A stretch of DNA of 64,000 nt from Sipunculus nudus (taxonomy: Eukaryota > Annelida > Sipuncula > Golfingiida > Sipunculidae), in the NCBI GenBank assembly GCA_026874595.1, contig CM049322.1, positions 51,861,386 through 51,925,385 of the forward strand, given 5' to 3'. Below are positions 9,001-17,925 of this stretch, piece by piece. How positions within the stretch are numbered: the first letter of the stretch is position 1; the number at the start of each line of letters is the position of its first letter. The position numbers and the translations under genes are program-made. The notes under the pieces were generated by a model, which was given only the letters and a program-made list of their open reading frames with translations, searched no databases and was not told the DNA's origin.

Positions 9001-11958
9001 TAACTTCCAGACCAGCCATATCTTGTCATTACAGCCTTGCTAAGCTTATTAGTGATGCAAAACTGGGATAGCACCACTAATAGATTACATGTGTCCATCC
9101 ACTCCCCCCCCCCCCACCTTCCAATACCTCCACTGCCCCCCCCCCCATCACTCAAGTTAATATTTTGCATTACTTACTTTTATTTTTAATTCTCTAATTG
9201 TATAGCTGTTTCTGACCCAGTGTATGCATCTTTTCTAATCCTGAATTAAAGGATATAGTTTCAGAAATTTATTATTTTGCAAATTAAAAATAAAATATAA
9301 ATTTCATTAAAAAAAAATGTTGTGTATATGAGACGATGTTGCCTGGCCATGTTAACTATATATGTTATTGCACTTGAAAAATGTGAATATACTTAAATAT
9401 TTAAATGTATATGATATTCTTTAATTGTAGAGTAAACTTTATAAACGAATAAAAAAAAGATGTTTTAAAAAAATGATAATAAAAAAATTTGTATTTTCCT
9501 GCCTCTGTTGAATGGAAGTTAAGTTGATTTGCTTTGATTTTCTGTTCCTGTCTGTTCTTAAATATTCAGTAATTATGAATAAAATATTAATGATAATATA
9601 TTTTACTTCTAAAATATCTGATCCATGATGACATTCATGTTAAAATTTTTTCCAAAGTTCAGCTGAGCAACATGACCATAGATCCCTTATTTTAATTTTA
9701 AATAAAAAAAGAATATATATATATATATATATATACATATAATTTTTGGTATCGCCATATGCCTGTAATTACCAATCTTGTAATGATAAAATTTAAATGA
9801 ATGTGTAGGTTTGGGGTATAGCTTGTCGTCATGGAAATTTGAATGAAATTGGGCTTTTGAAACTATCAGCTTAATGACTATTAGTTATGCGTATTAATGA
9901 CTAAGTCATTTTTTGTCATCTTGGCAGAGGAAGAGTTGAATCTAGCTCTCCAAGTGTTGCCACTTATCCTCCCTGCAAAGGCAGTAAAGCGAGAGAAGAA
10001 GATGTTTAAGCCAACTTATACAGAAACAAGTACAGCATACATCGACCTGCAGCCAGTAAGTGCAGCATTAACTATGAATGCGCCTTTGGGCCTTGGTACA
10101 ATTTTTAGCTCAGCTGAGTTTAAGTCATATGAGGTGTCAGTTTGGTGCTTTGTCCTTTGTCTGTCCAGCCATTAGCTACATTTGCACAATTGTAACTACT
10201 GACTCTGGAAACCTGTAACCATAAAAATCTATGGAGGTCTACAAAGATCTCCTTTGACATCTGAAATTGGGGTCACTTTTCATTTTTATTGATACAGATG
10301 TTAAAAAAATAAACACATTCTAAGAAGAAATCTCATTTTTAGCTCAGCTGACAATAAGTCTTCTGAGCTACAGTAGTGGTCCATTGTCTGTGGTCTGTCT
10401 GTCCATCCTGCCATCAGTCCGTTTGTAAACCAGGCAAGTCTTCACACCATTCAGGGCACGAAATTGGTAAAAATGTGAACAGGCCCTGCCAGTTTTTTAC
10501 TGGTCCTTTCGCTGCACGTTATCTGCAATATTTTAATCCTATTTACATAGTTCAATAAAAGGGTGAATGGAGAGTAGACTCAAATGTATTTAAAAAAATA
10601 AAGCAGAATTTTTACAGAATACTTTTTAACAATCTATATAAATTTGTAAGCTTCTGATTACCATTGACAGTATTGGCATCATCATGCGTACACGTCTAAG
10701 ATTTTATCTTATTATTACATTTGAATATTTTTTTAAATTCAAGTAAAAAAAAATGAAAAGTTATATCAGTTGTGAAAAATGATTTATTAACACTGTCAAT
10801 AAACTGTACAAGGAGTAATTGAACTGGAGATCAGTTAAGACTTTTCCTTGTGTTGGAAATGTATCAAACATTTAGGACACTTTTTTTAATTATGATAACA
10901 GACAAATGTCTGGGTGTGGTAAATGGATTTTTTTTTCAGATTTGTTTTATATGAATAATATTGTATAATTGGAAGGCGCACAATATTTGATTGGCTTTAT
11001 TATCCCCCGCCTCAGCGGAGCGGGGGATATAGTGATCAGCTCCGTCCATGAGCACACAAATCAAGTTTTTTACATGTCTGAGACATTTGATAATGTTAGG
11101 GAGATCATACATCGTTTAAGAAATGACCAAATCTACTTGGACAAATGAGTCGGCTGCACAGACAGTAAATGGGCGCCCGCCAACTCGAATAGCCAATTTC
11201 GTGCCCTGCCATTAGACCTACAAATCCACAATTTACAATGCCATGCTGTGATAATGTAACATTTTCAAAGAAATTCATTTCATTTTAAATAATTTTAACA
11301 AGTTAATATATAATTAAAACCATCAGAAAACATAATTATATTACATATGAGCCAAATTATGGATAAATAAAGGTGCAGCCTTTCTCCTGTAGAAAAAAAA
11401 TGCAATGTGTGTCTTTCCATGCAGATCAATTTTGTTGATAATAAATTAATTTTAATGCCTATAAAAAAAGGCTATTCTCTTGCCTTTCAGAACTTATCAA
11501 CTGCAGTTTTTCAAACATATCCATGTAAATTCTGGTAATAACAAAATCTCATCCACTTGCACAGGTTATTAACTAATAAATGACAAAATGACCACTTCTA
11601 GATATATATCTTACCACAACATGTCATTTCTTTTAAGATTGGAACCAATATTCCTGAGTATGTCCTGTCAACCAATCAGAATAAACAACCGCATGTTCTC
11701 ATAATGGGAGATAGACAGAGGCCAGCCCAGACATTTGTTGTCGTTGAAAACCACGCTATTTTGCAACCGTCATTACTGCATGCAGTAGATGCATGCTTTA
11801 AACTATTCTTCGTCATGGATCTTAAGTATCTGGAGAACTGCTCCGTCATATGGGAATTTTTTGAAAATGTTGTTTATGACATGGGAAGGAGTGGGCAAAA
11901 ACTTTCCACTCAAGTTAGACTTCTCAGAGGATTCTTTGATTCGCAGTCATCATCATAG
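2..11958 (+). CDS. Seven-exon 3' portion of an uncharacterised SAMD3-like gene
   Basis: Exons are 2-96, 2132-2220, 4702-4858, 5256-5449, 6682-6841, 9928-10055 and 11638-11958, giving about 380 visible codons. The 5' part lies before the window. Phases agree at every junction except 2220/4702. The order of conserved blocks (RRSMVRLLVSHL, then EELVCTFPCLRD and GKGY, then PATGALEERLRNVRKR, then a C-terminal QTFVVVENHAI, AVDACFKLFFV, IWEFFENVVY) matches uncharacterised animal proteins often named sterile alpha motif domain-containing protein 3-like. No SAM domain is visible here; if present it would be upstream. No signal peptide or membrane segment is seen. Molecular function is unknown for the family. 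The family match is from recognition, not a search; the exon structure itself is well supported. Confidence 0.8.
430..960 (+). repeat. Two tandem head fragments of hairpin-headed repeat family A (subfamily A2)
   Basis: Each begins with a decayed form of the head hairpin TAGCTCAGCTGAC...AGTCATCTGAGCTA (about 437 and 629), then a GTCCGTCTGTCC-type tract, then sequence of the form 'cattttgacaccattggac', 'cccaaatctcctacca'. They lie in the first intron of the SAMD3-like gene. Short open frames here are accidental. Confidence 0.7.
1071..1320 (+). repeat. Head fragment of repeat family A2
   Basis: Begins TTAGCTCAGCTGACTATAAG and continues with GTCCATCTGTCCGTCCGT and the A2 body also seen at 626, 6926 and 54470. 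It is intronic. Confidence 0.7.
1558..1745 (+). repeat. Copy of a 165-bp dispersed unit (ATATATTTAATCTGTTGAAT)
   Basis: The same unit recurs twice in tandem at about 8740-8885 and 8905-9065, each starting at a short (AT)n, followed by ATTTGAAAGTTGAAGCTTAA and a 'gtcattacagc' end with a TGATGCAA tail. It appears to be an internal module of family A2. Confidence 0.55.
2132..2220 (+). CDS. Exon of the SAMD3-like gene, AVKETLAEELVCTFPCLRD block
   Basis: The acceptor is a TTCTTCTTCTTCA tract ending ATTAG at 2131. The frame set by the preceding exon gives PTSAVKETLAEELVCTFPCL, then RDSEGKGYL. The conserved FP.L+D....GY signature of the family is clear. The best donor is GTATAT at 2221, which leaves one extra base (phase 1). 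The next exon starts in phase 0, so the GKGY/EAFY junction does not join cleanly. A small unseen exon, a non-standard donor or a 1-base sequence error would explain it. The exon is too short to appear as a long open frame. Confidence 0.68.
2627..3392. mobile_element. Degraded MITE-like element(s) with CAGGCGCGGATCC-type ends
   Basis: Starts CAGGCATGGATCCAAGGGGG (2627) and CAGGCGCGGATCC (2742) face GGATTCGCCCCTG at 3378-3392, whose reverse complement is CAGGGGCGAATCC. The interior has poly-C/G runs (GCTCCCCCCCCC). Two overlapping or nested copies are likely. Related right ends (CCTGGATCCGCCCCTGA) occur at 48230 and 48310. Superfamily is not assigned. Confidence 0.45.
3656..4632 (+). repeat. 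Family D hairpin-headed repeat with a 156-bp tandem array
   Basis: The head is a perfect hairpin ATCCCCCGC/GCGGGGGAT at 3657-3683, then CCGTCCGTCTGTCTGTCCGT, then about six copies of a 156-bp unit. The anchor GATTAGGTTTTGGTCAC recurs near 3812, 3970, 4124, 4282, 4438 and 4596. Because 156 = 3 x 52 the unit keeps an open frame for three copies (148 codons, 4155-4601). That frame shows 52-residue repeats and is not evidence of a gene. The array stops 70 bases before a coding exon. Confidence 0.8.
4702..4858 (+). CDS. Exon of the SAMD3-like gene, PATGALEERLRNVRKR block
   Basis: The acceptor TTTGCACTTTCAG ends at 4701 and the donor GTAAAA begins at 4859. The encoded protein starts EAFYCKGRSKQPATGALEER and continues LRNVRKRALHGRKSAP, strongly basic, then an acidic/polar tail. 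The PATG.LEERLRN motif is the family's most recognisable block. The exon starts in phase 0 and ends in phase 1, fitting the next exon, where G + AA makes Glu. The exon begins only about 70 bases after the end of a 156-bp repeat array. Confidence 0.8.
5256..5449 (+). CDS. Exon of the SAMD3-like gene, VKDYMQATAPVRLNWI block
   Basis: Acceptor ATTCTTGCAG ends at 5255 and donor GTGAGT starts at 5450. The exon enters in phase 1 and leaves in phase 0. It encodes an acidic, helical stretch containing MTEWLKSHSEPAHKVKDYMQ, then ATAPVRLNWIHSNNELTVRE and ICQKYPRILQPGM. The WLK..SEP...V..YM..T...R..WI pattern and the following YPRIL are consistent with the conserved middle of the family. No catalytic motif is apparent. 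Confidence 0.8.
5715..5900 (+). repeat. Family A head fragment
   Basis: Contains CAGCTCAGCTCACGGCAAGT, CATCTGAGCTTTAG, a GTCCGCTGTCC tract and two copies of the ATTAACAGGG motif. It is preceded at 5640-5710 by a stretch resembling one end of the CGCGAA MITE at 16925. Confidence 0.6.
6243..6385. mobile_element. Short MITE with TA target duplication
   Basis: Ends are GAGTTAAACCCCTTTAATGC and AAGGGGGTTTGACTG, inverted with mismatches, flanked on both sides by TA. Length is 143 bp. End sequence and TA target suggest the Tc1/mariner/pogo group; it lies in an intron of the SAMD3-like gene. Confidence 0.5.
6682..6841 (+). CDS. Exon of the SAMD3-like gene, DFSILKENHSDKLFERW block
   Basis: Acceptor GTGTTGTAG ends at 6681 and donor GTACAT starts at 6842. 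Phase 0 in, phase 1 out. It encodes IQQDFSILKENHSDKLFERW, then GSRYAPLVLRYANRQ and a WRETFHVNE segment. The I..DF..L......LFE+W pattern is typical of the family's central region, just downstream of the YPRIL motif. The downstream intron is 3.1 kb and holds a hairpin-headed repeat split by a foldback element. Confidence 0.8.
7562..8751. mobile_element. Foldback transposon-like element, arms about 550 bp, 8-bp target duplication
   Basis: The left arm starts CATATATGTCGAGGCCCAG and the right arm ends CTGGGCCTCGACATATAT; the arms match inversely to near the centre (about 8170). Inside each arm a GGGCCAGCCCAGATCAAAAT unit is repeated several times. GATTTCAT flanks both ends (7554-7561 and 8752-8759), a perfect 8-bp duplication, as for hAT-like insertions. 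No transposase is encoded. Confidence 0.75.
9067..9145. repeat. Poly-C tracts
   Basis: Two CCCCCCCCCC runs separated by ACCTTCCAATACCTCC. Low-complexity sequence; a minus-strand ORF here (glycine/tryptophan rich) is an artefact of it. Confidence 0.8.
9928..10055 (+). CDS. Exon of the SAMD3-like gene, LALQVLPLILPAK block
   Basis: Acceptor GTCATCTTGGCAG ends at 9927 and donor GTAAGT starts at 10056. Phase 1 in, phase 0 out. It encodes EEELNLALQVLPLILPAKAV, a basic KREKKMFKPT stretch, then AYIDLQP. The hydrophobic LPLILP run followed by lysines and a short tail ending at a proline is plausible for a linker before the C-terminal domain. A hairpin-headed repeat begins about 50 bases past the donor. 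Confidence 0.78.
10106..10460 (+). repeat. Two family A head fragments
   Basis: Heads at 10108 (TTTTTAGCTCAGCTGAGTTT) and 10338 (TTTTTAGCTCAGCTGACAAT), each followed by a CTGTCC/GTCCATCCTG tract. The first begins 50 bases after the donor of the preceding coding exon. Confidence 0.65.
11001..11200 (+). repeat. Family D head copy
   Basis: The hairpin ATCCCCCGC/GCGGGGGAT at 11002-11028 and GATATAGTGATCAGCTCCGT are identical to the copy at 3656, but the 156-bp array is absent. Confidence 0.65.
11638..11958 (+). CDS. Terminal coding exon of the SAMD3-like gene
   Basis: Acceptor TTTCTTTTAAG ends at 11637 and the frame runs in phase 0 to TAG at 11956-11958 (106 residues). It begins IGTNIPEYVLSTNQNKQPHV and continues LIMGDRQRPAQTFVVVENHA, with the family's most conserved blocks: a FVVVE strand, SLLHAVDACFKLFFVMDLKY, and VIWEFFENVVYDM. 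It ends in a serine-rich SQSSS tail. About 75 bases after the stop the sequence becomes a fragment of a dispersed hairpin-headed repeat, so the 3' UTR is probably partly repeat-derived. No close AATAAA signal is evident; the first clear one is near 13068. Confidence 0.85.
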   Translation: MGTNIPEYVLSTNQNKQPHVLIMGDRQRPAQTFVVVENHAILQPSLLHAVDACFKLFFVMDLKYLENCSVIWEFFENVVYDMGRSGQKLSTQVRLLRGFFDSQSSS

Positions 11959-12034
11959 ATGCCAATTTGAAATGTCACGACCATGTCAAAGATCTTGCAA
12001 ATTACTTATCATCAAATCTTCCCATGAAACATTT

Positions 12035-12511
12035 AGGGAGGTCCATGAAAAAAAATGTATGGAAATCTGAAATCAATATTGACCCTGTTACAAATTTGAT
12101 CTAAAATGTCCATGAGTATCTGAACAGCTAATGCATTAATCATTGTGATTCTTTACATGAATATTAATCTGGGAGTCTTTTTCATCAGAATGGTGGTGCC
12201 ACCTGGATTTTTAATTCCGTTTTATTTTTCCCTTATTGAGAGCTCCAAAGATGTTGTCATCTGTTAAAAGGGCACATGTTGTAATAAACTGTATCCATTG
12301 GGGCTCTTTAACCCTGTGCTAGTATCTTGGTAGTAGTATTTTGTGCTTCATCCTGGTATCACTATTTTGCCCTGAACCATCAGGTTATGTGATTCATGTG
12401 TGCAATCTTCCTGCCTATTTTTAACATTTTTAATTGTATTTGCAATGATTTTCTTTAAAAATTCTGCCATATCTCATGCTTGTCATGGCCCATACATCAC
12501 TTGTTATACAA
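12035..12511 (+). repeat. Family A 3' portion just past the SAMD3-like stop codon
   Basis: Contains GGAGGTCCATGAAA, ACAGCTAATGCATTAATCA, a decayed palindrome GGTGGTGCCACC (12192) and the tail TCATGGCCCATACATCACTTGT. It probably supplies part of the 3' UTR. Confidence 0.65.
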
Positions 12512-14265
12512 GCTGACACAAGTTGTTGATGAAAATAGTTCATATCAAAAGATAAGGTTATATTAGTGACTAACCAAATACTTCATTAATGAATCAATAT
12601 ATTCAGTTTTTATGACTTGATACATTTTGGAGCACATTCAAGACAAATATTTACTTAACAGGTATTGTTTTGACTGAAGAGTGAATGCGCTTGTATTAGA
12701 CATTTCCTTCACATGTATTATTTCTGACTGAAGGCCCTTGTAAGCTTCTGCTGATATGTAATTTTTTATATATATTTTAAGGTTTTATCAGTTATTTTGA
12801 TGCTAAAAAATGGGCCATAGTAAGATCATAGTTGTATAAGAAAAAAGAAACACTGATTGGTTGTATCAGAAGATATAGTTAAGACTTTCATAGAACTACT
12901 GGTACATTGGAAACCACATTCATGATGACATGTATGTATGCACATGTATTATTTCAGCTGAAGGCCTTTGTCACCTGTTTAACAGTAATGTTAATGCTGT
13001 AAAGAAAAAAAAAATGTCACATAGTTAAATTTTTTATCTGTGTAACACAGATTCACAGATTGGGTTTAATAAATGACCAACTACTGATTTATTCAATTGT
13101 ATCAAACGATATAGTAAAGACTTTCATAGGTATCATTACATTTGGAACCACATTTATGATTTTATATATATATATATATATATATAATCACCTTTTTTTC
13201 TTTATTAACTTGTGTATTTCTCTGTAGAGACAGTATTCAATATAAAGTTGATATATATTATGTATCATTTTTGTTGAAGGCCCTTTCCAGCCACTGCTGA
13301 TATTTCATGTTATAAGCAAAAAAACTATTTGACAGATTTCTTACATATTATGCATGTGTATAGGTATTGGTTATGGAATGCGGAATATTTAAAATTTAAT
13401 TTAATTTTTAAAAACGTTAACAATTATAATTTTTTATTGTTGATAGTATGGACTAAGCTTATTAAATTCTGGTCTGGCCTTGACTACGAGTGACCTTGAC
13501 CCTGATTACTTCTGTATTTGGTGAAAATACTGTGAGCATTACGGCATTATAAGTCAAACACTAATGGATAGATTTATTTCATTTTATGTATGTACCGGGT
13601 ATATAGGTATACTTTTTTCTTTTAGGATATATATTTAAATTTGAATTTAATATTAATTTATTTTAAACTATTTTTTTATAATTAATTTTTTTATCTTTGT
13701 TAGTATGCTTTTTTGTTTTAGGTGGGTCATTTTCTTGTCAGTCTGTGCATCTGATTTTTGGATGGGGCCAATTCATGCATGATAATGGATTAAATGTCTA
13801 AGGATACTATGGCACCTGCGGGGCCAAGAAATGTCAAGTTATATATTTGTTTTTTTTTTTTGTAATATTTTTTTATTGGTGTAACCGACAGAGTTTAGTT
13901 TGTGAAAACAGATTACTGCACCATTTACTGCACATACATCATGTTTGTGTTTATTCTTACTTGTAAGTGTACTTGCATAACTTGCATTAAAGTTTTGTAT
14001 ATTCTTTGCAAGATATCTTTTTTGTGGTTTTTGTTCTGCATATAAGCTGAGGTGCAAGGTACATGCCTCTGGTATGCATGTTACTCCATTTTACAAGTGT
14101 CTGCACATGCACAAAAAGTATGGACAACTAACCATATCAGGTTATATAATAGGACTTCGTATAGTCTTCGACAGCGACTGTGCATCTTTTTTTACTTAAT
14201 CCGAGATTCCCCCATATGAAGAATAACAGTAATAAAAATGCCCATAAATTTTATGAAAATAATTT
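12512..14265. other. Gene-free AT-rich stretch
   Basis: No exon-like segment seen. It holds a (TA)n at 13163-13187 and three related passages (near 12680, 12940 and 13260) sharing 'actgaaggccctt' and 'ctgctgatat', so an old tandem repeat is likely. Confidence 0.5.
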
Positions 14266-14511
14266 TAACCCAACGAGATGGGTTACAAGTAACCCAACAT
14301 TCCTATATTTTCAGTAACCCAACTGACCTCTAACCCTATGAATTGGGTCAAATATAACCCAATATTGGTTTATTTTTTAAACCAACTGTTGGGTGAATGG
14401 CATGACCCAACAGCATTGGGTCATGATAACCCAACGTTTAGTTTGTGCAATAGTGACCGTGCGTTGGGTTATTAGTTGGGTTATTTTTAACCCAACATTT
14501 TTTAGAGTGTA
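14266..14511. mobile_element. TTGGGTT-rich MITE fragment
   Basis: More than a dozen AACCCAA/TTGGGTT words occur in both orientations, and the right end AACCCAACATTTTTTAGAGT resembles a widespread animal MITE terminus. The matching left terminus is missing, so the copy is truncated. Confidence 0.5.
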
Positions 14512-16665
14512 TATATAATATTTATAATCATATTTATCATATATATAGTTTATATTCTAAATACTACACATTTATTATTTTAACATATATTTTTTTAATA
14601 GGAAAAGAAGCAAAAAAAAAAAAAATATAAATTCATCATGCAAACCCATCTGTGCATAAAATAAATCCATCATAGCTCTATCTAGCCCTTTTAATTTCTT
14701 TTTTTTTAAACTAAGTTAATTCAACTTTGTGCATGTTCATAATTTCATTTATTTCTTGGATGGGGATAAGGACATTGATTTTCAATACTTTGGATTTATT
14801 TCGATAACCCGGATTAGCTTTATTAATGGTATTATTAACGTCATTTAAGTTTATTAAGTAGTATAAGGCCTTTTAGAAATTAAGAGTATAAAAATAATGA
14901 AGACAATGTATGATTTACAATTAACTAAGGTATGATTATGTATATATATTATCATTATATTATCCTGTATCATAATTAACTTATTATAATAATTATTATT
15001 ATTATAATTATGAATTATCATAATTATCATCAATTATTATCATAAAAATAATGATCTTTATTATTATTATACTCATTTGATTTTCTAGTATTATCTAACA
15101 TACAAACAACGGATAAATATTATTTATAATGAGCAAGCTTATGGTAAATACATGTACATCTACTCCATGTCAACGTACACATAACTGTTGGTGTGATTAT
15201 ATTACGTCATTTAGCACAATCCAAGTATCAAAACGGGCGTGGGACGTGTGAGACTGGGATTTCGCCACATGAGCCATAAATAAAAAAAATTTGCTACAAT
15301 ATATCTTGGTGTTATAAGTTGTCTCTTTTATATATGTGGCAATAGGTTCAAGCATATAGAATCGCCATGGTCTGTGAAAAGCTTGCAATACCTCGTGAAT
15401 CGGGGTTTGCATGACGTATGTCTTCATCAGGTTGTATCCGGAAGTATTTCCAAAACAGCCTTTTCTTCCTCCATTCAATAGAGATAGAACGAGACTTTCC
15501 TTCCCTATAGAGAGGTCCGACAGACGTCACTTATGATGTTGAATTGATAATATTAATATATATATATTCTCTTTTTTCGTCTCTCTCTCTCTCCATATGA
15601 GTTAATATATATGTGTGTGTGTGACGGTGTGTGTGTGTGTGACAATGTGACTTGATCTAATTTCGACATTTAAAACATGTTCCCTTATACGCATGTGGTA
15701 GAGCTTAATGAAGTTATACTAATAAATTGCATATTTTCAAGCTATACTACTAACTTCATCTATGCAGAACCACGCTGTGGACCAGTCTATTCCTTTATGT
15801 TACGCCATATGTTCAACCCACTGGAGAGACACCCCAGTGTCTTAGTTAGGCCTTAATAATAATTCTATAAATTACTCAGTATTATATATATTGGCTTCAC
15901 ATTTGAAACACTAAAAGATTTCTATACCTTTGATTCACTTTGAATCATTGTATCTAATTTAATATAACTGTATCCCTATATGAGGCTACCAGTCTTAATG
16001 AGGATCCAATCATCGTCATGCTGGTAGCGTCGGGGTCAGGATCTAATGAGGCTGCCACATATCTAGGCAGCAGGAGATTTGAATTTACTGCTGCGCTGGA
16101 CACACGAACTGATCAGCATGTTGTGTACATGTATTTCTTAATATACTGAAGTCTCTAAGATCTGACGACCTATTGTGAGTGTTTGCTAATTCCCCGCACA
16201 AAATAAGACTATTATATCTACCCTCAATATATGTGACAGGGCTTTATGTGACTGGCCGCCTGTTTGTATCCGAGTCATATCTAGAAAAGTTTTTGAAGGA
16301 ATATCAATTAAACTTGGAAGGATGCGTGCTGATCATTCAAAATTCTATGATATATGGATATATGGTGATATATTTCTGTGTTTTCTAGTTGAAAATGCAA
16401 TTTTTATAAAAAAATGTAAGTGTTGCGAAATTATTACCTAAATAAACAACACGAATATTTTAAATTGAGGTTTTAATTTTTTAAACAGAGATAAACAAAC
16501 ATGTGTTTCATTATTTCCATATAGCGGTTCTACAATTGTTTACAAATATTTTTACAATCACCATCAGCTGAGGGACGTGACCCATGTGTAAAAAGAATAT
16601 TTATTCAGGGAATCCAAAGTTGGAAGAAAATATGTTGTCAGTTCTACACTACAATAACCTGGCAT

Positions 16666-16721
<56 letters not shown>

Positions 16722-16924
16722 GACAACAAAAATATCTGGACGAGTTATACGGTGATTCTAAAAAATAGAAAAGTCCAAAACAAAACTTTTCCTCGAACGC
16801 AAAACGTCATTCATGTTAGTAAATTTATCTTGAAATTATATAACGGAGGAATCAATAAGGAGAGGGATGTTTATGAAATTACATATTCACAAAGAAGACA
16901 TATTGCACCGTTAACATTTATATA
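14512..16924. other. Gene-free stretch with low-complexity tracts
   Basis: Contains an AATTATTATT-rich tract (14940-15075), a (GT)n (15610-15642) and a (TA)n (16669-16718). The minus strand at 15197-15530 is open in two frames but shows no recognisable domain or convincing splice sites. A CRE-like GACGTCAC at 15523 is noted only. Confidence 0.4.
16669..16718. repeat. (TA)n microsatellite
   Basis: Pure TA repeat of about 25 units. Confidence 0.95.
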
Positions 16925-17350
16925 CTGTGGTTGGCTTCATATTCGCGATGCTGAAATTTCGCGATTTCTCCATTTTTAATGTTCCTCGAGGGGTTCATTT
17001 TCGCAATCTCTGCAGAACCTGTATCAAATCTTTGGTAAAGCCACACCTGTGTGTATTATAAAATGAGAATAAGTCATGAGTTTGTGATATTCTTCTCATA
17101 GAACGATGGGCCCGTACACAGAGCACAGGTCGTTTAGTTCAAATTTAAGGTAACTTTTTCCTGCATGGATGTTACTTATTATAACATTTCTAATTGTTCT
17201 AACCTATTTCAATACAAGTATTGGCTACACACTAAATAAGAAGGACATACTCATTTGGCCAATTATTCCCGAGGCCATCATTTTCGCGATTATTTCCCAT
17301 TCGCGAATATCGCGAAAATAACACCCTCGCGAACAAAAAGGCAACCACAG
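16925..17350. mobile_element. MITE with TA target duplication and CGCGAA motifs
   Basis: Ends CTGTGGTTGGCTT and AAGGCAACCACAG are inverted and flanked by TA on both sides (426 bp). Several TTCGCGAT/ATCGCGAA words lie near both ends. A related half copy is at 5640-5710. Confidence 0.6.
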
Positions 17351-17589
17351 TATTCACCTTTGCAGTTTCTGTATTATTCGTCGTTTATTTCGTAACCATA
17401 ACACTGGCACTTTGAATCCTTATTCTTTAATCAAATCCCTGGCACATGCATCTAATACCGGAATTCCGAAAATATCTGTAAATATTAAGGAATATGTTAA
17501 TATTTACATATATGTATTATTGAAAATGAGTCTTCGTGTTGCTCTAAATTTTACTTACCAAAACAAGTCATAAGTTTTATGATTGCTCT

Positions 17590-17925
17590 TAACTAAGTGT
17601 AGAAGTGCCGCCCCTAAAACTGTGTGTGAGGAGCCCAAGTGCAAGCTTTGGCCCTAACACTAAGTGAATTGCCAGGGAAAACATCGTTATCAAAGCCAAT
17701 GACTAATGGACTTCCCCTGAAGCAGTAGGTAACCACAAAATAATTGCCCTAGGTCATATTGAAAGGATATGTCTGTGACATGGTTTTGTGTAATAAATAT
17801 GCCACATTATGTTCCCATTCTCACGAGAGGAACAATAACTTGAACAAACCTTGAATGAAACAGGTAGGGCGTCCTTGCAACAAAGTAAATATTATTCACT
17901 TCACTGTTGGACACTAATAGTGTCT
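17590..17925 (+). repeat. Short third copy of the segmental duplication start
   Basis: Shares with 24016 and 32881 the passages AAACTGTG(C/T)GT, GCAAGCTTTGG, CATGTCTG..ACATG, TGCCA(C/T)ATTATGTT and AAGTAAATATTATTCAC. Similarity is lost after about 17925. Confidence 0.6.

Larger units (their letters stand above)
6926..9692 (+). repeat. Family A2 copy split by a foldback element
   Basis: The head hairpin with GTCCGTCGTCCGTC tract is at 6928-7020 and the family tail AGCTGAGCAACATGACC at 9660-9680. The body continues on both sides of the foldback at 7562-8751, and the 165-bp unit occurs twice at 8740-9065. It is in the intron between exons 6682-6841 and 9928-10055. Confidence 0.6.

Noticed and set aside
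15197-15530. Overlapping open frames on the minus strand
   Set aside because: No domain, no convincing splice signals, and two frames equally open.
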